DNA from: Piezodorus guildinii
Taxonomy: Eukaryota > Arthropoda > Insecta > Hemiptera > Pentatomidae
Direction of reading: 5' to 3'
Assembly (NCBI GenBank): GCA_023052935.1
Contig: CM041293.1
Location: forward strand, 55,354,725 to 55,418,724
Length of the DNA: 64,000 bases
Position 1 is the first letter of the stretch. The number at the start of each line of letters is the position of its first letter. Shown here piece by piece: positions 34,045-45,636 of the stretch. The translations under genes and the position numbers were made by a program. The notes below the pieces were generated by a model. It saw only the letters and a program-made list of their open reading frames with translations, had not been told where the DNA came from and ran no database searches.

Positions 34045-34288
34045 ATTCTAATTTGATATAATTTAAAAAAATAACTAAAATGCCTAATGATGTTCAATTG
34101 ATTCAGTTCAGAATTTCAGGCACTTTTCTATGCTGTCAAATTAATTGTTTGTGCAGATTAATAAAATCGTTCTATAGGTTAGCTAATATTTAATTTGATG
34201 TAATTTCTTATAGTGATTCATTTTTTTTTTTTTAATTTAGATTCTATCACGCATAGTTGTATATGGTAAATTTATACGACCAATATTA
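34045..34288. repeat. Left part of a locally duplicated segment
   Basis: tgcctaatgatgttcaattg and surroundings repeat at 35595 onward. Together with 35255-35300 it forms the occupied version of the site seen empty at 35.9 kb. Confidence 0.75.
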
Positions 34289-35254
34289 GGGTAGAGCGGG
34301 GCTAGTTGAGGATAGGGGCATGTTGGGTAATTGAAATATCTCTCAAACTATTTATTGTATGGATGAGCGAGTGAAACGCTCGTGTGTTTTGTTCATTTTG
34401 TGAACAAAAAATAAAAACGTCATCTGATGTGACGGTTTCGTCTGTATTAGTCAATTTTTATCAGTTTTTAATCAGGTAAGTGTTAATCTTTCAAAAATGT
34501 ATTGTACTTTTGTTATGTGGAGTTGTTCTAGGTATAATTCTTATGATTTTTTTTTATAACCTCGCTTTTGTTTTACAATTCCGGGTTGGGGTTAGTTGAG
34601 CTATAGTTGCTTTGTTGTTTTGTTTATAATATTTTCAGTTAATTATCAAAAGAAAATACTTTAATTTTTTTATTGTATCACTTACAATACATAAAGTTAC
34701 TTTTATTTTGTAAATTGCAACAGTGATAATGATCATTAAGTTTCAAAGATTTAATTGATTTTTTTTAAGATATAAGTTATATGAGTAATAATATAAACAT
34801 TTAAGTCTGATTTTAAGTAGCAAGACTGAATCTAATTTTGGAGTTAATCTTATGATACGTTAATATTGTATTTATTCTAGTTTATGTTAATTATTAAAAA
34901 AAAATACTTTAACTTTTGTCTTTCTGACGAAAAATAAAGTGCTGATTGTTAAACGCACATTTTGCTTTATAGCTAGTCGAAATTGAACCCTAAACCCATG
35001 GTTAGGTCAGACATTCTTAGTGCTCAACTTGCTCCATACCCTTGCTCAACCTACCTCACCTATGGGGTACATCGACCAAACTTGACTTACTGGATTTAAA
35101 TAGCTGTAGCTCTTCAATTCGACTTCTTATAAAAAAAATGCTACGGACTCATGATAAGGGATATATTACGAATCCATCAAGCCGCTTAAAAACTCATTGA
35201 GCAACTAAATCCATTCCAGTGAAAAATTGCTCAACTAGCCCCGCCCAACCACCC
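34289..35254. mobile_element. TA-flanked inverted-repeat DNA element, non-autonomous
   Basis: 966 bp. The left end GGGTAGAGCGGGGCTAGTTG is matched by the complement of gctcaactagccccgcccaa...accaccc at the right, with TA at 34287-34288 and 35255-35256. The duplicated flank at 35.9 kb has an uninterrupted aatattactttattt with a single TA (35896-35897), i.e. an empty site. TA targets point to the Tc1/mariner/pogo group. No transposase frame. Confidence 0.85.
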
Positions 35255-35554
35255 TACTTTATTTCTTTTTTGTATTTCAAATAAAAATACCGACTTAGTT
35301 GCTTTTCTGATATCCCATGACGTCACGTTTACTTTTGCTGTGAGATAAATATATGCAAGCTTGAAAATTTCAAACAGAATCAAACAACTGTATTTAATGT
35401 TTGCTATTTTGATTTTATAATATTATTGTTTTGGAGATTATATTATCTTCATATATTTCCATGTTTTATTCTCTACTTTTTTCTTTCTTTTTTAAAATAA
35501 TTGTTGAACTCATTTTCAGTTTATTCCACATACAAGTACTTGGTTTCATATTTT

Positions 35555-36420
35555 TTTGTATCCTAATTTGATATAATTTTAAAAAATAACTATAATGCCT
35601 AATGATGTTCAATTGATTCAGTTCAGAATTTTATATTATAGGCACTTGTCTATGCTAACAAATAAATTAAAAGATTAATAAAATCACAAATTATTAAATT
35701 ACAAATTATTATATTATTAAATTACAAATTATTATATTATTAAATTACAAGATTAATAAAATCAGTTTATAAGCTATTGAAATCATTTCACTATGTAATT
35801 TGAAGTTTTTTTTTTGTGTGTTTTATTGTTTCTCTAAATTTAGATTCTTTCCTAGTACATCCCCCACTAGTATAGTATATTTGTACGACTAATATTACTT
35901 TATTTCTTGTTTTGTATTTCAAATAATATTGCCAACTTTATTGCTTTGTCAATTTTGTATATGCCCACGTTTTATTCTGACTTACAATTTTTTCAAATAC
36001 CTAAACTATCTTCTCTGATTAAGGAATTGAGCCTTTGAAAGTTTTTTTATTTATAAATGAAAATTAAGTTCATAACCTAATTTTCATTTATAAATAACTA
36101 AATCATAATTGTTCGTGTGTTTATCCATAATAAAATACGAGAAAATAGCTCTTGAAATAAACTAAAATAACTCCAATGTTACATCTCAATTAATCCAAAT
36201 AATAAACTGGTATGCCTGATTAGATAGACTGAATGAAACAGCTATATTTTGAATAACCAAAATATCATTTAACAAGATAATACTGTGTTACTACCAGTTT
36301 GTTCCTTCTCCGTCTTTTATATTTTTTCTCGATATCTCCACGTGTTATTCTGTCTTACCAATTTCTCAATTACTTAAGCTATCTCCATGGATAGATAATC
36401 AATTATTTGAACTTAAAAAG
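35555..36420. repeat. Diverged repeats of the local segment
   Basis: 35560-35985 duplicates 34049-34288 plus 35257-35320. A third, weaker echo (cacgtgttattctgtcttac at 36338, compare cacgttttattctgacttac at 35967) follows. Non-coding. Confidence 0.65.
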
Positions 36421-37129
36421 GCTTTTATCGCTTAATAAAAGCTGAGGTATCAAGGTATTCACAAAGAAATATCAAGGTATCTGAAATTCGGTTATCTAAA
36501 ATGGCTTAGTCAGAATTTTTCTGAAATGATAAAAACAACCTATATATTTTTATGACTGAAAATCATATCATTGAAGGTCAATTTACTTGGAAACAAGATG
36601 GCGCTTAAATGGCTACGTTATCATATACAGAACAAGGGGAGGGCTGATGGTTCTCTGCTATCAAACTGCTGATAACATTTTTATTTAATATTTATATATT
36701 GTAATAGTTTATTTAACTTTATTATTAAATATTAAGATTTTCAGCGGTATTTACATTATTATTCTTTCCTTGTAAAATAAACAACAATAAAAACCTATTA
36801 TTAATCTTTTGTTACACTACTCCTTTGTCGCTTATTTCTTTTGCAAGTTACTGTGTATTTATCAGTAATTTCAAATATTGCTATTCATATGTTACCATGC
36901 ATTTTGGTTTATTATTTTCAATAATTAACCTTTTTAATTAAACAAAAACAAAAAAACGCTGCAAATTATTACACAATGGTTGAATGTTTCCAAATAACAA
37001 TATTAGAGTGTAACTGTAAAATATAGCTGTTGATAGGCGATGAAATAACATGAAAAGCAATACTTCAAAAGATCATATTATATCATTACCGCTGATTTTA
37101 AAACGCAATATCTAAGCTAGGTTTTAACC
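36421..37129. other. AT-rich spacer
   Basis: No gene recognised. Confidence 0.4.
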
Positions 37130-38430
37130 AATTTCAATGATTATTTTTTCATTTGGTCGACAATTAAATTATATATCAAACTGTACTAAAAGCAAAACCA
37201 AGGTTTTATTTATTTTTTTTTCAATAACTGAGTTATCAGCGTATTTATGTATACAATTTCAATTTTTTTTTCTTCTTTTTTCTCGTTTATATGCACGTGA
37301 TTATATGCGGTTTCTTGGTATAAAAAAAAATATATATATACATATATTTTTCGCTATATTCGAAAATAATGTAGTTACAAGGGTATATATATTTTTTTAT
37401 TTATTTTTTTTTTTTTTTTATAGCGCTTTACTGATTCTCAAACTCCATACATATTTTTATCAATGGTCAAAACTAACTGAGATATGAGCGTATTTATGTT
37501 TAAAATTTCAATTGTTTTCTTTTCTTTTTTCTCTTTATATAATGATATGATTCGCGTTTTTTTGTTTGTTTTTTTTTGTCAAAAAAACCCTGATAATTTT
37601 TTTCTCTTTCTTCTGAAATAATTGAGTTATTGAATTAAATCACTTTTAATCGGCCGCCATTTTAAAACTAAACAGCTGATATCAAAGTCTAGGTTTAGGA
37701 TCATCGTTGCATGGACTGGTATTCTTTTGGCGAATTAAAAAAAATATTGGGCCTGTATTTTCAGAGAATTGCCGTGGACGGCGGACAAAATGATTTTTTT
37801 TACGGACCATTTTTTTTAAAATTTGACATTAAAATATTAAGGCATATACTCAACACCTACACAAATATATTCAACATAAATATAACATATATAACATAAA
37901 TATAACATATATAACATAAATATTCAACACCTACACGTTGACATCTGCTGGGTTTTTTTAAATGGCAGCGATTAAAAGTGATTAATTCAATAACTTAGTT
38001 ATTTTTGAAGATAGAAAAAATATTCATGAGTGTTTATTAACGAAAAACCGCAAATAATTATTAAAAAATAGATAAAAGAAAAGAAAAAAAATAACTCAGT
38101 TATGGTTGGAGATAGAGAGAAATGTGTATAGAGTTTTTAAATCAGTAGAGTGCGATAAACAAAAAAAAAAAAAATAAATCGAAACAGAAGCCAAATTAAA
38201 ATTGTTCCTATGTATACGCTTGTAACTCCGTTATTTTCGAAGGTTGAGAAAAATATCAACAGTGGTTTTTAGCAACAAAAAAAAACGCAAATAATTATAA
38301 AAAAGAGATAAAAGAAAATTGAAATTTTACACATAAACACACCGATAACTGTTATTTTTCGAGATAGAGTAAAATATGTTGCGAGTTTTAGAATAAGTAA
38401 AGCGCGATAAACAGAAGAAAACAAAAAATT
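37130..38430. repeat. Inverted pair of minisatellite-like arrays
   Basis: Units of roughly 110-300 bases with an actgagttatcagcgtattt-type core repeat at about 37225 and 37475, and appear inverted from about 37970 to 38420 (e.g. aataacttagttatttttg; ataactcagttatggttg). gaattaaatcacttttaatc at 37633 pairs with gattaaaagtgattaattca at 37969, setting the symmetry centre near 37810. Short open frames are chance reading of T-rich DNA. Confidence 0.65.
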
Positions 38431-38559
38431 GATCTTTATATTTAAGTCACAAATTATAATGGATGTAATCCCACCAAAACTCGATTGTTGTTTTAATATT
38501 AAGGGCAAAAAACTGCTGATGTTTATTATCACCCTCACATATTTACTAAAATAATAATA

Positions 38560-39465
38560 ATAGGCTTAGCGAACCCGAAGGTTCGATGCCGATACCACCA
38601 AATTCCGCCTACACAGACTCGTCCAATGTTCACCATTCAAGCCAAGCTCCCGAGATCAGCCTTAACGCAATTCTCCCATCTCCGCTTCGGCCTACCTTTC
38701 GGATGCCTACCAGTCGGATCAGCAAATACCAACTTTCTCGGAATCCGCCCAACAACTTTACTCGCCCATTTGAGTCTCCGCGATGCAATCAGCTCAATTA
38801 TATTCACAGGATACAAAGTCCGCAATTCCGCGTTGTGCAACCTTCTAAACTCCTCAGTGGCCTCATCGTAAACCTTAAGCCGTTGTTCATCCTTCAAAGT
38901 AAGCGGCCACGTTTCACATCCTTAAAGAACCGTTGGAAGAATTTCGCGTTGTGCAACCTTCTAAATTCCCCAGTGGCCTCATCTTTCTTTGGAAGAAATA
39001 TTTTACACAGTACCTTATCTTCGAAAGCCTCAAGACGTGGTTCATCCTTTAAAGTAAGCAGCCACGTTTCACATCCGTAAAGGACCGTTGGAAGAATAAC
39101 AGTTTTATAAATTCTAATCTTTAAGTTTTTAGATAGAAGCCGCGAACTAAGTAACTTAGCAACTGAATAATAACACGCATTTCCCACCTTTAACCGGGAC
39201 TTTATTTCTTCCTGGATTTCATTTTTTCTAGTTATAATTGAACCTAAATACTTGAATTTCTCTACGTGTTCAAAAGTATGACCTGATACATCAATATCAC
39301 CAAGATCGACACCGTTTCTGCTACTAATCATATATTTCGTCTTATCTATATTTAATTCGAGTCCTATTTCTTTAACGATTTTTATTAACACACTTGTATT
39401 TAGTTGTATGGTTTCCGTGTCTTCACCTAGCAGTACAAGATCATCGGTATACCCCAAAACCATAA
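38560..39465 (-). pseudogene. RTE-like LINE, longest family B copy
   Basis: On the minus strand: YTDDLVLLGEDTE (39455 region; the canonical third-last Ala of the FADD/YADD box is Thr), NIDKTKYMI, FKYLGSIIT, LYGCETWLLTLKDE, then a repeated stretch, and ASRRLKWASKVVG with RPKRRWENCV near the 3' end. It ends aggcttagcgaacccgaagg beside an ATA microsatellite tail (38550-38561). About 115-170 bases (38.83-38.94 and 38.94-39.10 kb) are duplicated in tandem, breaking the frame. The endonuclease and fingers are missing. Confidence 0.88.
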
Positions 39466-39667
39466 TTTACAAAAAACAAAACAAAAATAAAAACGATTTA
39501 CTAATTTGAAGAAAGCAGAAAAACAAATCAAGAGAAGAAACAACAAACAAAATACCCAAAGAAATAAATAAAATAATAACAATCATAAAATATATAAGTA
39601 AAATAAATAAATAATAAATAAAAGATAAAATAGAATTTGAATATAACACAAAAAATTAGTAATACAA

Positions 39668-39716
<49 letters not shown>

Positions 39717-39884
39717 TATAATAAGAAATGTAAACAAGAAACAATTAGATAAGTTATATTTGCTGAAACAAACTAATATTCCTTATAAATTTAATGGTAC
39801 TGTTGATAGTTACTTCATTATGCTTTATTATCCATTTATTAAAAACTTGGTTACTATCGAAGATAGAGAACTTACTTAAAGATT
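39466..39884. repeat. A-rich tract with poly-A/AT microsatellite
   Basis: A-rich block, poly-A at 39674-39700 and TA tract at 39701-39720. No coding support for the short frames. Confidence 0.7.
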
Positions 39885-40010
39885 CACATGTAGTGTGGGA
39901 ACTTAATGTAATTCGTTTATCTTTTTTTCATCTCTAACTTCAGTTAAATGTTCTTAAATTGAATTTAATTACAGAGGTACCTGAAAGTCGAGTGTTGCGC
40001 ACACCACATT
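39885..40010 (+). repeat. Family A end fragment
   Basis: Ends with ggtacctgaaagtcgagtgt and the poly-T beyond; only the last ~120 bases are present. Confidence 0.65.
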
Positions 40011-40651
40011 TTTTTTTTATTTTTTTTTTTATTAATAACCGTTAATTTATATCCTTTAAATATATGAATACGGTAGGATTTTTAGTAGTTTTAAGTCGTA
40101 CAGGTAGAGTTAGGGCATGATAAGGCGGTAGTTTGAAAACAAGGACGCCTGCTGAACACGTCATAGAATGAGTCACCCCGCGTGTTGTGTTCACGGCACC
40201 ATAACTTTTCTCTCCGATATCTCTTCCTCATTTTCAAATCTCAGTTATGTCAATTATTATTTAATTTTATTTCAAAAACAGATTTTCGTTCATGAATATT
40301 TGTCTATTTAAGGCACCGAGAGATTTTTCATTGATAAAAAATGAAATGTAATTTTTATTCTGGGATATTTCGTTCTCTAAGAATAATATACAGTGAACCG
40401 TGGATGTTCAATTAGTTTGATTATTAAGTCATATCGTAAATTATATAAAATTAAAAGATACAAATAAAAACAGATATCTTCGAATGAGTTTAGTTGCGTA
40501 TTATTAAGTCAAGAAATATCACATATGTGCGGAAGATTGATTTTAGAGGAAGTGGATAAATAATTGGTGTTTAAAAGTGGTTAGGGATGACACTATACCG
40601 GGAGATTATCAGAAAGTTCACAATGTGGTAGCAGGAAAACCCTATGTCCCA
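40011..40651. other. AT-rich spacer
   Basis: Nothing recognised. Confidence 0.4.
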
Positions 40652-41061
40652 GCCACACTTAGCGGAGTGAAAAGGAAAAACGAATTTTCCGATCTAATCC
40701 AAATGACGTCATTTACATAGTGATCCCATTAGAATTGCCGAAGGGTGGCCACACTAGGCGGAGTGGAAAGGCGGGGAAAGGAAATTCGTCTTTCGAATCC
40801 TCTTCCCTGCAATTACCATCGGAGTCGACCGGCAATTTCCTTTTCCTCTCGGTGTGGCCACCCTTCGAGTAATGTCTACTTTGATGACTTCTGTTGTACT
40901 AGTGCGTGATCGGTTCTCTCTAGATCCCAGTTCGTGCATATTACAAACTGTCCCGAGATGGAATGAGAACTTATTTTAACAGTTGAAAATATAAGGATGA
41001 CCCTGGATTCTGGAGATGTATGACAAAATCTTCTTCTGAGCTACTGCTGCACATTGGAAAT

Positions 41062-41094
<33 letters not shown>

Positions 41095-41218
41095 TGAATT
41101 AACGCTTCGTTTATTCGTATCGTTCTAAACGTTTATAATAAACAACGCAACAATCAATGAACGTTCCAACAATCAATTTCTCTTTCTATCTCTGCCTTTC
41201 CACTCCGCTAAATGTGGC
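40652..41218. mobile_element. Inverted-repeat element with a second one nested inside
   Basis: Outer ends gccacacttagcggagtg (40652) and cactccgctaaatgtggc (ending 41218) are inverted. Inside, 40739-40867 is bounded by cgaagggtggccacac and gtgtggccacccttcg, a perfect 16-base inverted pair whose inner sequence (ggcggagtggaaagg) resembles the outer ends. A poly-A run lies at 41065-41092. No transposase; the 61-codon minus frame at 40754-40939 has no support. Confidence 0.7.
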
Positions 41219-41967
41219 CGGCCCTTCAAACATATAATTAGCAACGAGCTACTACTTAATAAAAAAAAATATTCATGTAAAAGTTTCTGCCTTAACTTGT
41301 AGTTTAAATTAATTATTATGTAGTATGTTTACTTGTGAGCTGATGAGTTCCGTTTGAAGAACATACTGAGCTGTTAATTACTTCTCGCGAACTTATTACC
41401 GATTCGTGTGTTGAGTAGTAATGGATTCCGCGCCGCTTCTCGACCGTGAATCATTTATTTTACGACCAGGCTCTGTTATTATTTTTATTTTTTAAACCAT
41501 TCTAAAAACAATTGACGTTTAAACATTTTCGTTAGTGCACGCGATCGGTTGAGAGTGTGTTGAGCCGCCTGGATTCTTAATGATTTGTATCGAGCCATAC
41601 CTACGACGAACGGTACCTTATTGTTCAGGTTGTTATTTTTTTTTTATATGAACGCCAGTTGTGGAGATGAATCTTTGATTTTTTGTTTTAAATATTGTGT
41701 AGTTAAGATTGTTTTTAATAATTTTTTACAATTGGCTTAATTTTTGGGGTTTTTAAATTTCTAACCTTCATAATAGTATTATCATATTTATAGTATTATT
41801 AAATATCTGAAGAAATGATTGTCTAAAGACATTATTGATTTACGTTATTAAAATTATCTTTGTAATTGTGTCGTATACTTTTGTATAATTCTAAAGAAAT
41901 TGTTTTTGAATAAGGTGATAACATTTAAGTATTTATAGAAATATAATTCTATGCTTGGGTTTTTACT
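41219..41967. other. AT-rich spacer
   Basis: 41390-41640 is slightly GC-richer, with no coding content I recognise. Confidence 0.4.
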
Positions 41968-42795
41968 TTTACTTACTAATTTATGAAATATATAGTAAGT
42001 GAAGTATAGTGATCGTGACAATTTTCGAATTCAAGTTTTCAACGTATATATACATTTTAGGATCCCCTTAGTCCAAATGACCAAGTTCCGCAAAAAGGTC
42101 TGTATGTGTGTGTGTGTGGGTGTGATATGTCTAGAGCAAAAATGAAAATTCGTATGAAACTGAAATTTCATATTTACACACAAATATACTCCCGAGATGT
42201 TACAAAAACTTTTTCATCAAAATCGGCTGACCAGAAGAGCCACATTATATATACCATGGATTTTTCACCTTTTTACGATTTTCTCAAAAACGGCTCCAAC
42301 GAATTGATTAAACTCGCTATATTGGATGTAAAATTTAATGGGCTTTAATAGCATGTAGGTTTTATTCTGTTTCAATTAGTCTGCCAGAGCTTAAACGCCG
42401 ATATTTTAAATTTTCTTCTTTTTAAATACGTTTAATTTTGTCTATTCTAAAACTAATTATTTCATGTCTTTATGGTTCATAAAAATTGAACAAATATATA
42501 ACTTGAACGAATGCGGTATCCAACTAATGGAGAAAAGTGTAAATTATTTGTTTAATGCAATTTTTATGTTTTTTTTGCACAATAATAGTAATCTATATGT
42601 ATAATATACCGTTGGATAGTTAAAGATTTTAGAAAAAATATTATCTAATTTTGGAATTGTAAAGAGTAACAGAGGGTGACGAAAAACCGACAAAATTAAC
42701 TGATTTTCGTAGATAATAATTTAATAGATTATTTAATAAAACACATGTTTCTTTTGAATTATAAATGTCTAAAAAATTCTTAAATTGCTTTTAGA
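41968..42795 (+). repeat. Family A copy
   Basis: Starts tttacttttacttactaatt with hairpin and agtaagtgaagtat; the inner blocks (gatcccctta, tctcaaaaacggctc) are present; the far end is decayed. Confidence 0.75.
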
Positions 42796-43252
42796 TTTTC
42801 ACACTCAATTTATATTAGGAATTATTTTCAAATTGAGAGTGAATGACTGGAGAAACTGAAAATGATATTGTACAGAGCATATAAAAAAAAAATCATAAAT
42901 GTGCGATCAACGTATTTAAAAGCGTGTTTCAGCTTCGTTACCAACTATCCATTGTAACGAAAAAACATGTTTTCATTTAAGTTGGATCGGTATTGTAGTT
43001 GCATGTTCTTATTTATTGACTTCTAAAAGAATTTTCAACGATTCTATAAAGCTATTTGATTGCCTTTTGAGTTTAAGAATTTATATTTTTTTTATATTTT
43101 AAAAAGTTTCACTATGTAATTATCAAGGAATTTATATAGCACTTATTACGTGGTTTTACTGATTTGAATATTTTACGATCTCATTTTGTGTAAATATATA
43201 TTCCTAATTCTGCTATGCTAATCTCCAATACTTACAGTAATGCATTTCTTTT
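42796..43252. other. AT-rich spacer
   Basis: Nothing recognised. Confidence 0.4.
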
Positions 43253-44325
43253 TTACTTTGACTAACTTATATATGAAATATATAGTAAGGGAAAGTATTG
43301 CAATCGAGAAATTTTTTTAATTCCAATTTTAACGGAATTACAATTTTTAGGGTGTCCCCTAAGCCCTTACAACCAAGTCCCGCATAAAGATTTGCGTCAC
43401 TGAATGTTTGCGATTAGTCTAGTGCAAAAATGAAAAGTCGAACGAAACTTAAATTTTATATTTGGGACAACTATACGCCAGGGATGTTACAGCAACTTTT
43501 TCTTCAAAATCAGCTGATCGGAAGATCTACTATGCACCATGCATATTGGATCTTTTTAGAATTTTCTCAAAAACGGGTCTAACAATTTTGATTAAACTCG
43601 CTATATCGATGTTAGATTTAATAGGCTTTAATACGATGTAAGTTTCATTCTTATTGAAATAGTATGACAGGGCTTAAATGCCCAAAGCTTAAATTTTCTT
43701 CCTCAAACCTTTAATTGTGTATGTTTGAATATATTAACCATATCATCTTTTTCAAAAACGGCTCTAACGATTTTGATTATACTCGCTATATCGATGTAAG
43801 ATTTAATGGGCTTAAATACGATGTAGGTTTCATTCTGATTGAAATAGTATGATAGGGCTTAAATGCCCAAAGCTTAAATTTTCTTCCTTCAACCTTTAAT
43901 TGTGTATGTTTGAATATATTAACCATATCATCTTTTTAGCATTGATAAAAAAAAAGGATAAATGTATAAGTTGAACGAATTCGATATCCAACGAAAGGAG
44001 AAAAGAACAAATATATTTTTCGTGCAATCTTCGCACATAAAAACAGTAACATAGACGTATAATATACCGTTGGATAGATAAACATTTTAGAAAAAAATAT
44101 ATCGGTTACAAAATACTGGAAAACTTAACGGAGAATGATGAAGAGCCGATAAAACTAGCTGTTTGTCGTAGATAATAATATAATAGATTATTTAATAAAA
44201 CACTTTTCTATTGATACTATAGGTAGTTAATTTGCTAACAATTTATTTTTATCTAGAAATGTATTTAAAAATTCTTATATTGATTTTAACAATGTAAGTT
44301 ATGATCGTGTGTTGAGCACACCAAA
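43253..44325 (+). repeat. Family A copy with internal tandem duplication
   Basis: Has hairpin end (atatatgaaatatatagtaa near 43270) and a decayed far end (gtaagttatgatcgtgtgtt). A ~188-base segment is duplicated in tandem (43564-43752 and 43753-43938). Confidence 0.8.
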
Positions 44326-44933
44326 TTTTTATTTATTGTATTAGTAATAATTATGTTTTTTCTGTTTTATTTCTTTAATTTATATGATGTACACACACTT
44401 CGTTAGCAACTTGCATATTTTAATGTCAATCTTATTATTAGTAGTTTTGTGTATATATATATAAAATATATGCGGGACCAAAAGGCTTTTTTATTGCGCT
44501 CCTACAAAATAGTGTTCCAAAAAAAAAATTAATAATAATAAACCAAGATTGAAGGCGGGAATCCTATTTTTTTTCCGGACAAACAATACAGTCCCTATTC
44601 CGCACTGTTTTTCTATCCATTTTATAATCCAATATTATATAATATTAATAAAATCCATCGGTGAATTAAATTAATAGTAATATGTTTAATGTATCGAGCT
44701 ACAAATTGCAGTTTTAATCTTGTTTTTTTTCCATGTTCAATTTTTTCCACAAACTTTGAATTCTAATTAAACATGCAATTTTCAAGAAGCTTTTATTTTC
44801 ATTTTATTAATAACATCAATTTTAATTCGCATCGTTTCTCATATGTATTTACTCATTATTTAAATATTTGCATCTATGTCATTTATGAATATAAATATTG
44901 TTGTGGGTGTTATTAGTTTACCGTTGAGAATTA
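44326..44933. other. AT-rich spacer
   Basis: No feature supported. Confidence 0.4.
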
Positions 44934-45180
44934 CTGGAAGGAATTAGTCCAGGTCGCGGACATTAAATGAAACAACTAAATAGTTTCAACTCCTTCCTTT
45001 GTGGGTCATGGTAGGTGTCTGGAAACTGAATGGAATGGAATGGAAACTCAGTTTCCATTCATCCACCATGCGCCCTGATGAAGACCCACAAAGGGGGGTC
45101 GAAACGTTGGCAAACAATAAATAGCTTAAACTATGTAGTTGTTTCATTTAATGACTGCTACCCGGACTAATTCCTTCCAG
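44934..45180. repeat. Foldback element with hammerhead-like core
   Basis: Left arm ctggaaggaattagtcc...aaatagtttcaact and right arm ending ggactaattccttccag are inverted. The right arm holds CTGATGA (45075-45081), a GACCC/GGGTC stem and GAAACGTTGG (45101-45110); the left arm has lost that core by deletion. Short TGGAA repeats lie in the loop. Same family as 0.5 and 49.4 kb. Confidence 0.75.
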
Positions 45181-45339
45181 CAATAAATATTGTTGGTATG
45201 ATCTTCTTCTTTACTGTATGTTATTGGTTCTAATTTTCATATTTTATTTTTTTATTATTTTTTTTTTCTTTGTAATTTATGTAGAGTGTACTCATTTATT
45301 ATTAAAAAAAATAAAATAAAATAAAAAATAAAACCTGTT

Positions 45340-45636
45340 CCGCTACAGTCCATGTAAGGTGTCTCGGGATCAGTACATATGGAGATTCGTATTGTTCCTT
45401 GGTGAACGGCCGTGCAATGAGGTGATTAGGGCTAGATCACGCTCAGCCACTAGGTTTCTCCCCTAATTTTTTGGGTACTCACTTTATAGAGGCTGGGTCT
45501 TCCCCAGAAGGATCTCCATACTCTAGAGTCGCCCCCGAACTGAATTAACAGAATAAATAATACTCTGCCACAGCCGGGATTCTAACCCATGACCCGCAGA
45601 ACAGTGGGCTCTATCCACTAGCCCACTCAACTCCTT
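45340..45636 (-). mobile_element. tRNA-derived SINE (family S3)
   Basis: On the minus strand the head reads gtgggctagtggatagagcc (A-box region) and gggttagaatcccggc (B-box region), followed by a body with tctggggaagacccagcc. A truncated relative is at 58.6 kb. A SINE and not a tRNA gene because of the repeated body. Confidence 0.75.

Noticed and set aside
36590..36620. aagatggcg motif as a core promoter
   Set aside because: No supporting transcript, ORF or other promoter signal nearby.
37137..37487. 116-codon hydrophobic frame as a membrane protein
   Set aside because: Phe/Tyr/Ile-rich content follows from T-rich repeat DNA within an inverted minisatellite array.
39528..39737. Hydrophobic minus frames at 39.5-39.7 kb
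   Set aside because: Products of A/T homopolymers and TA runs.
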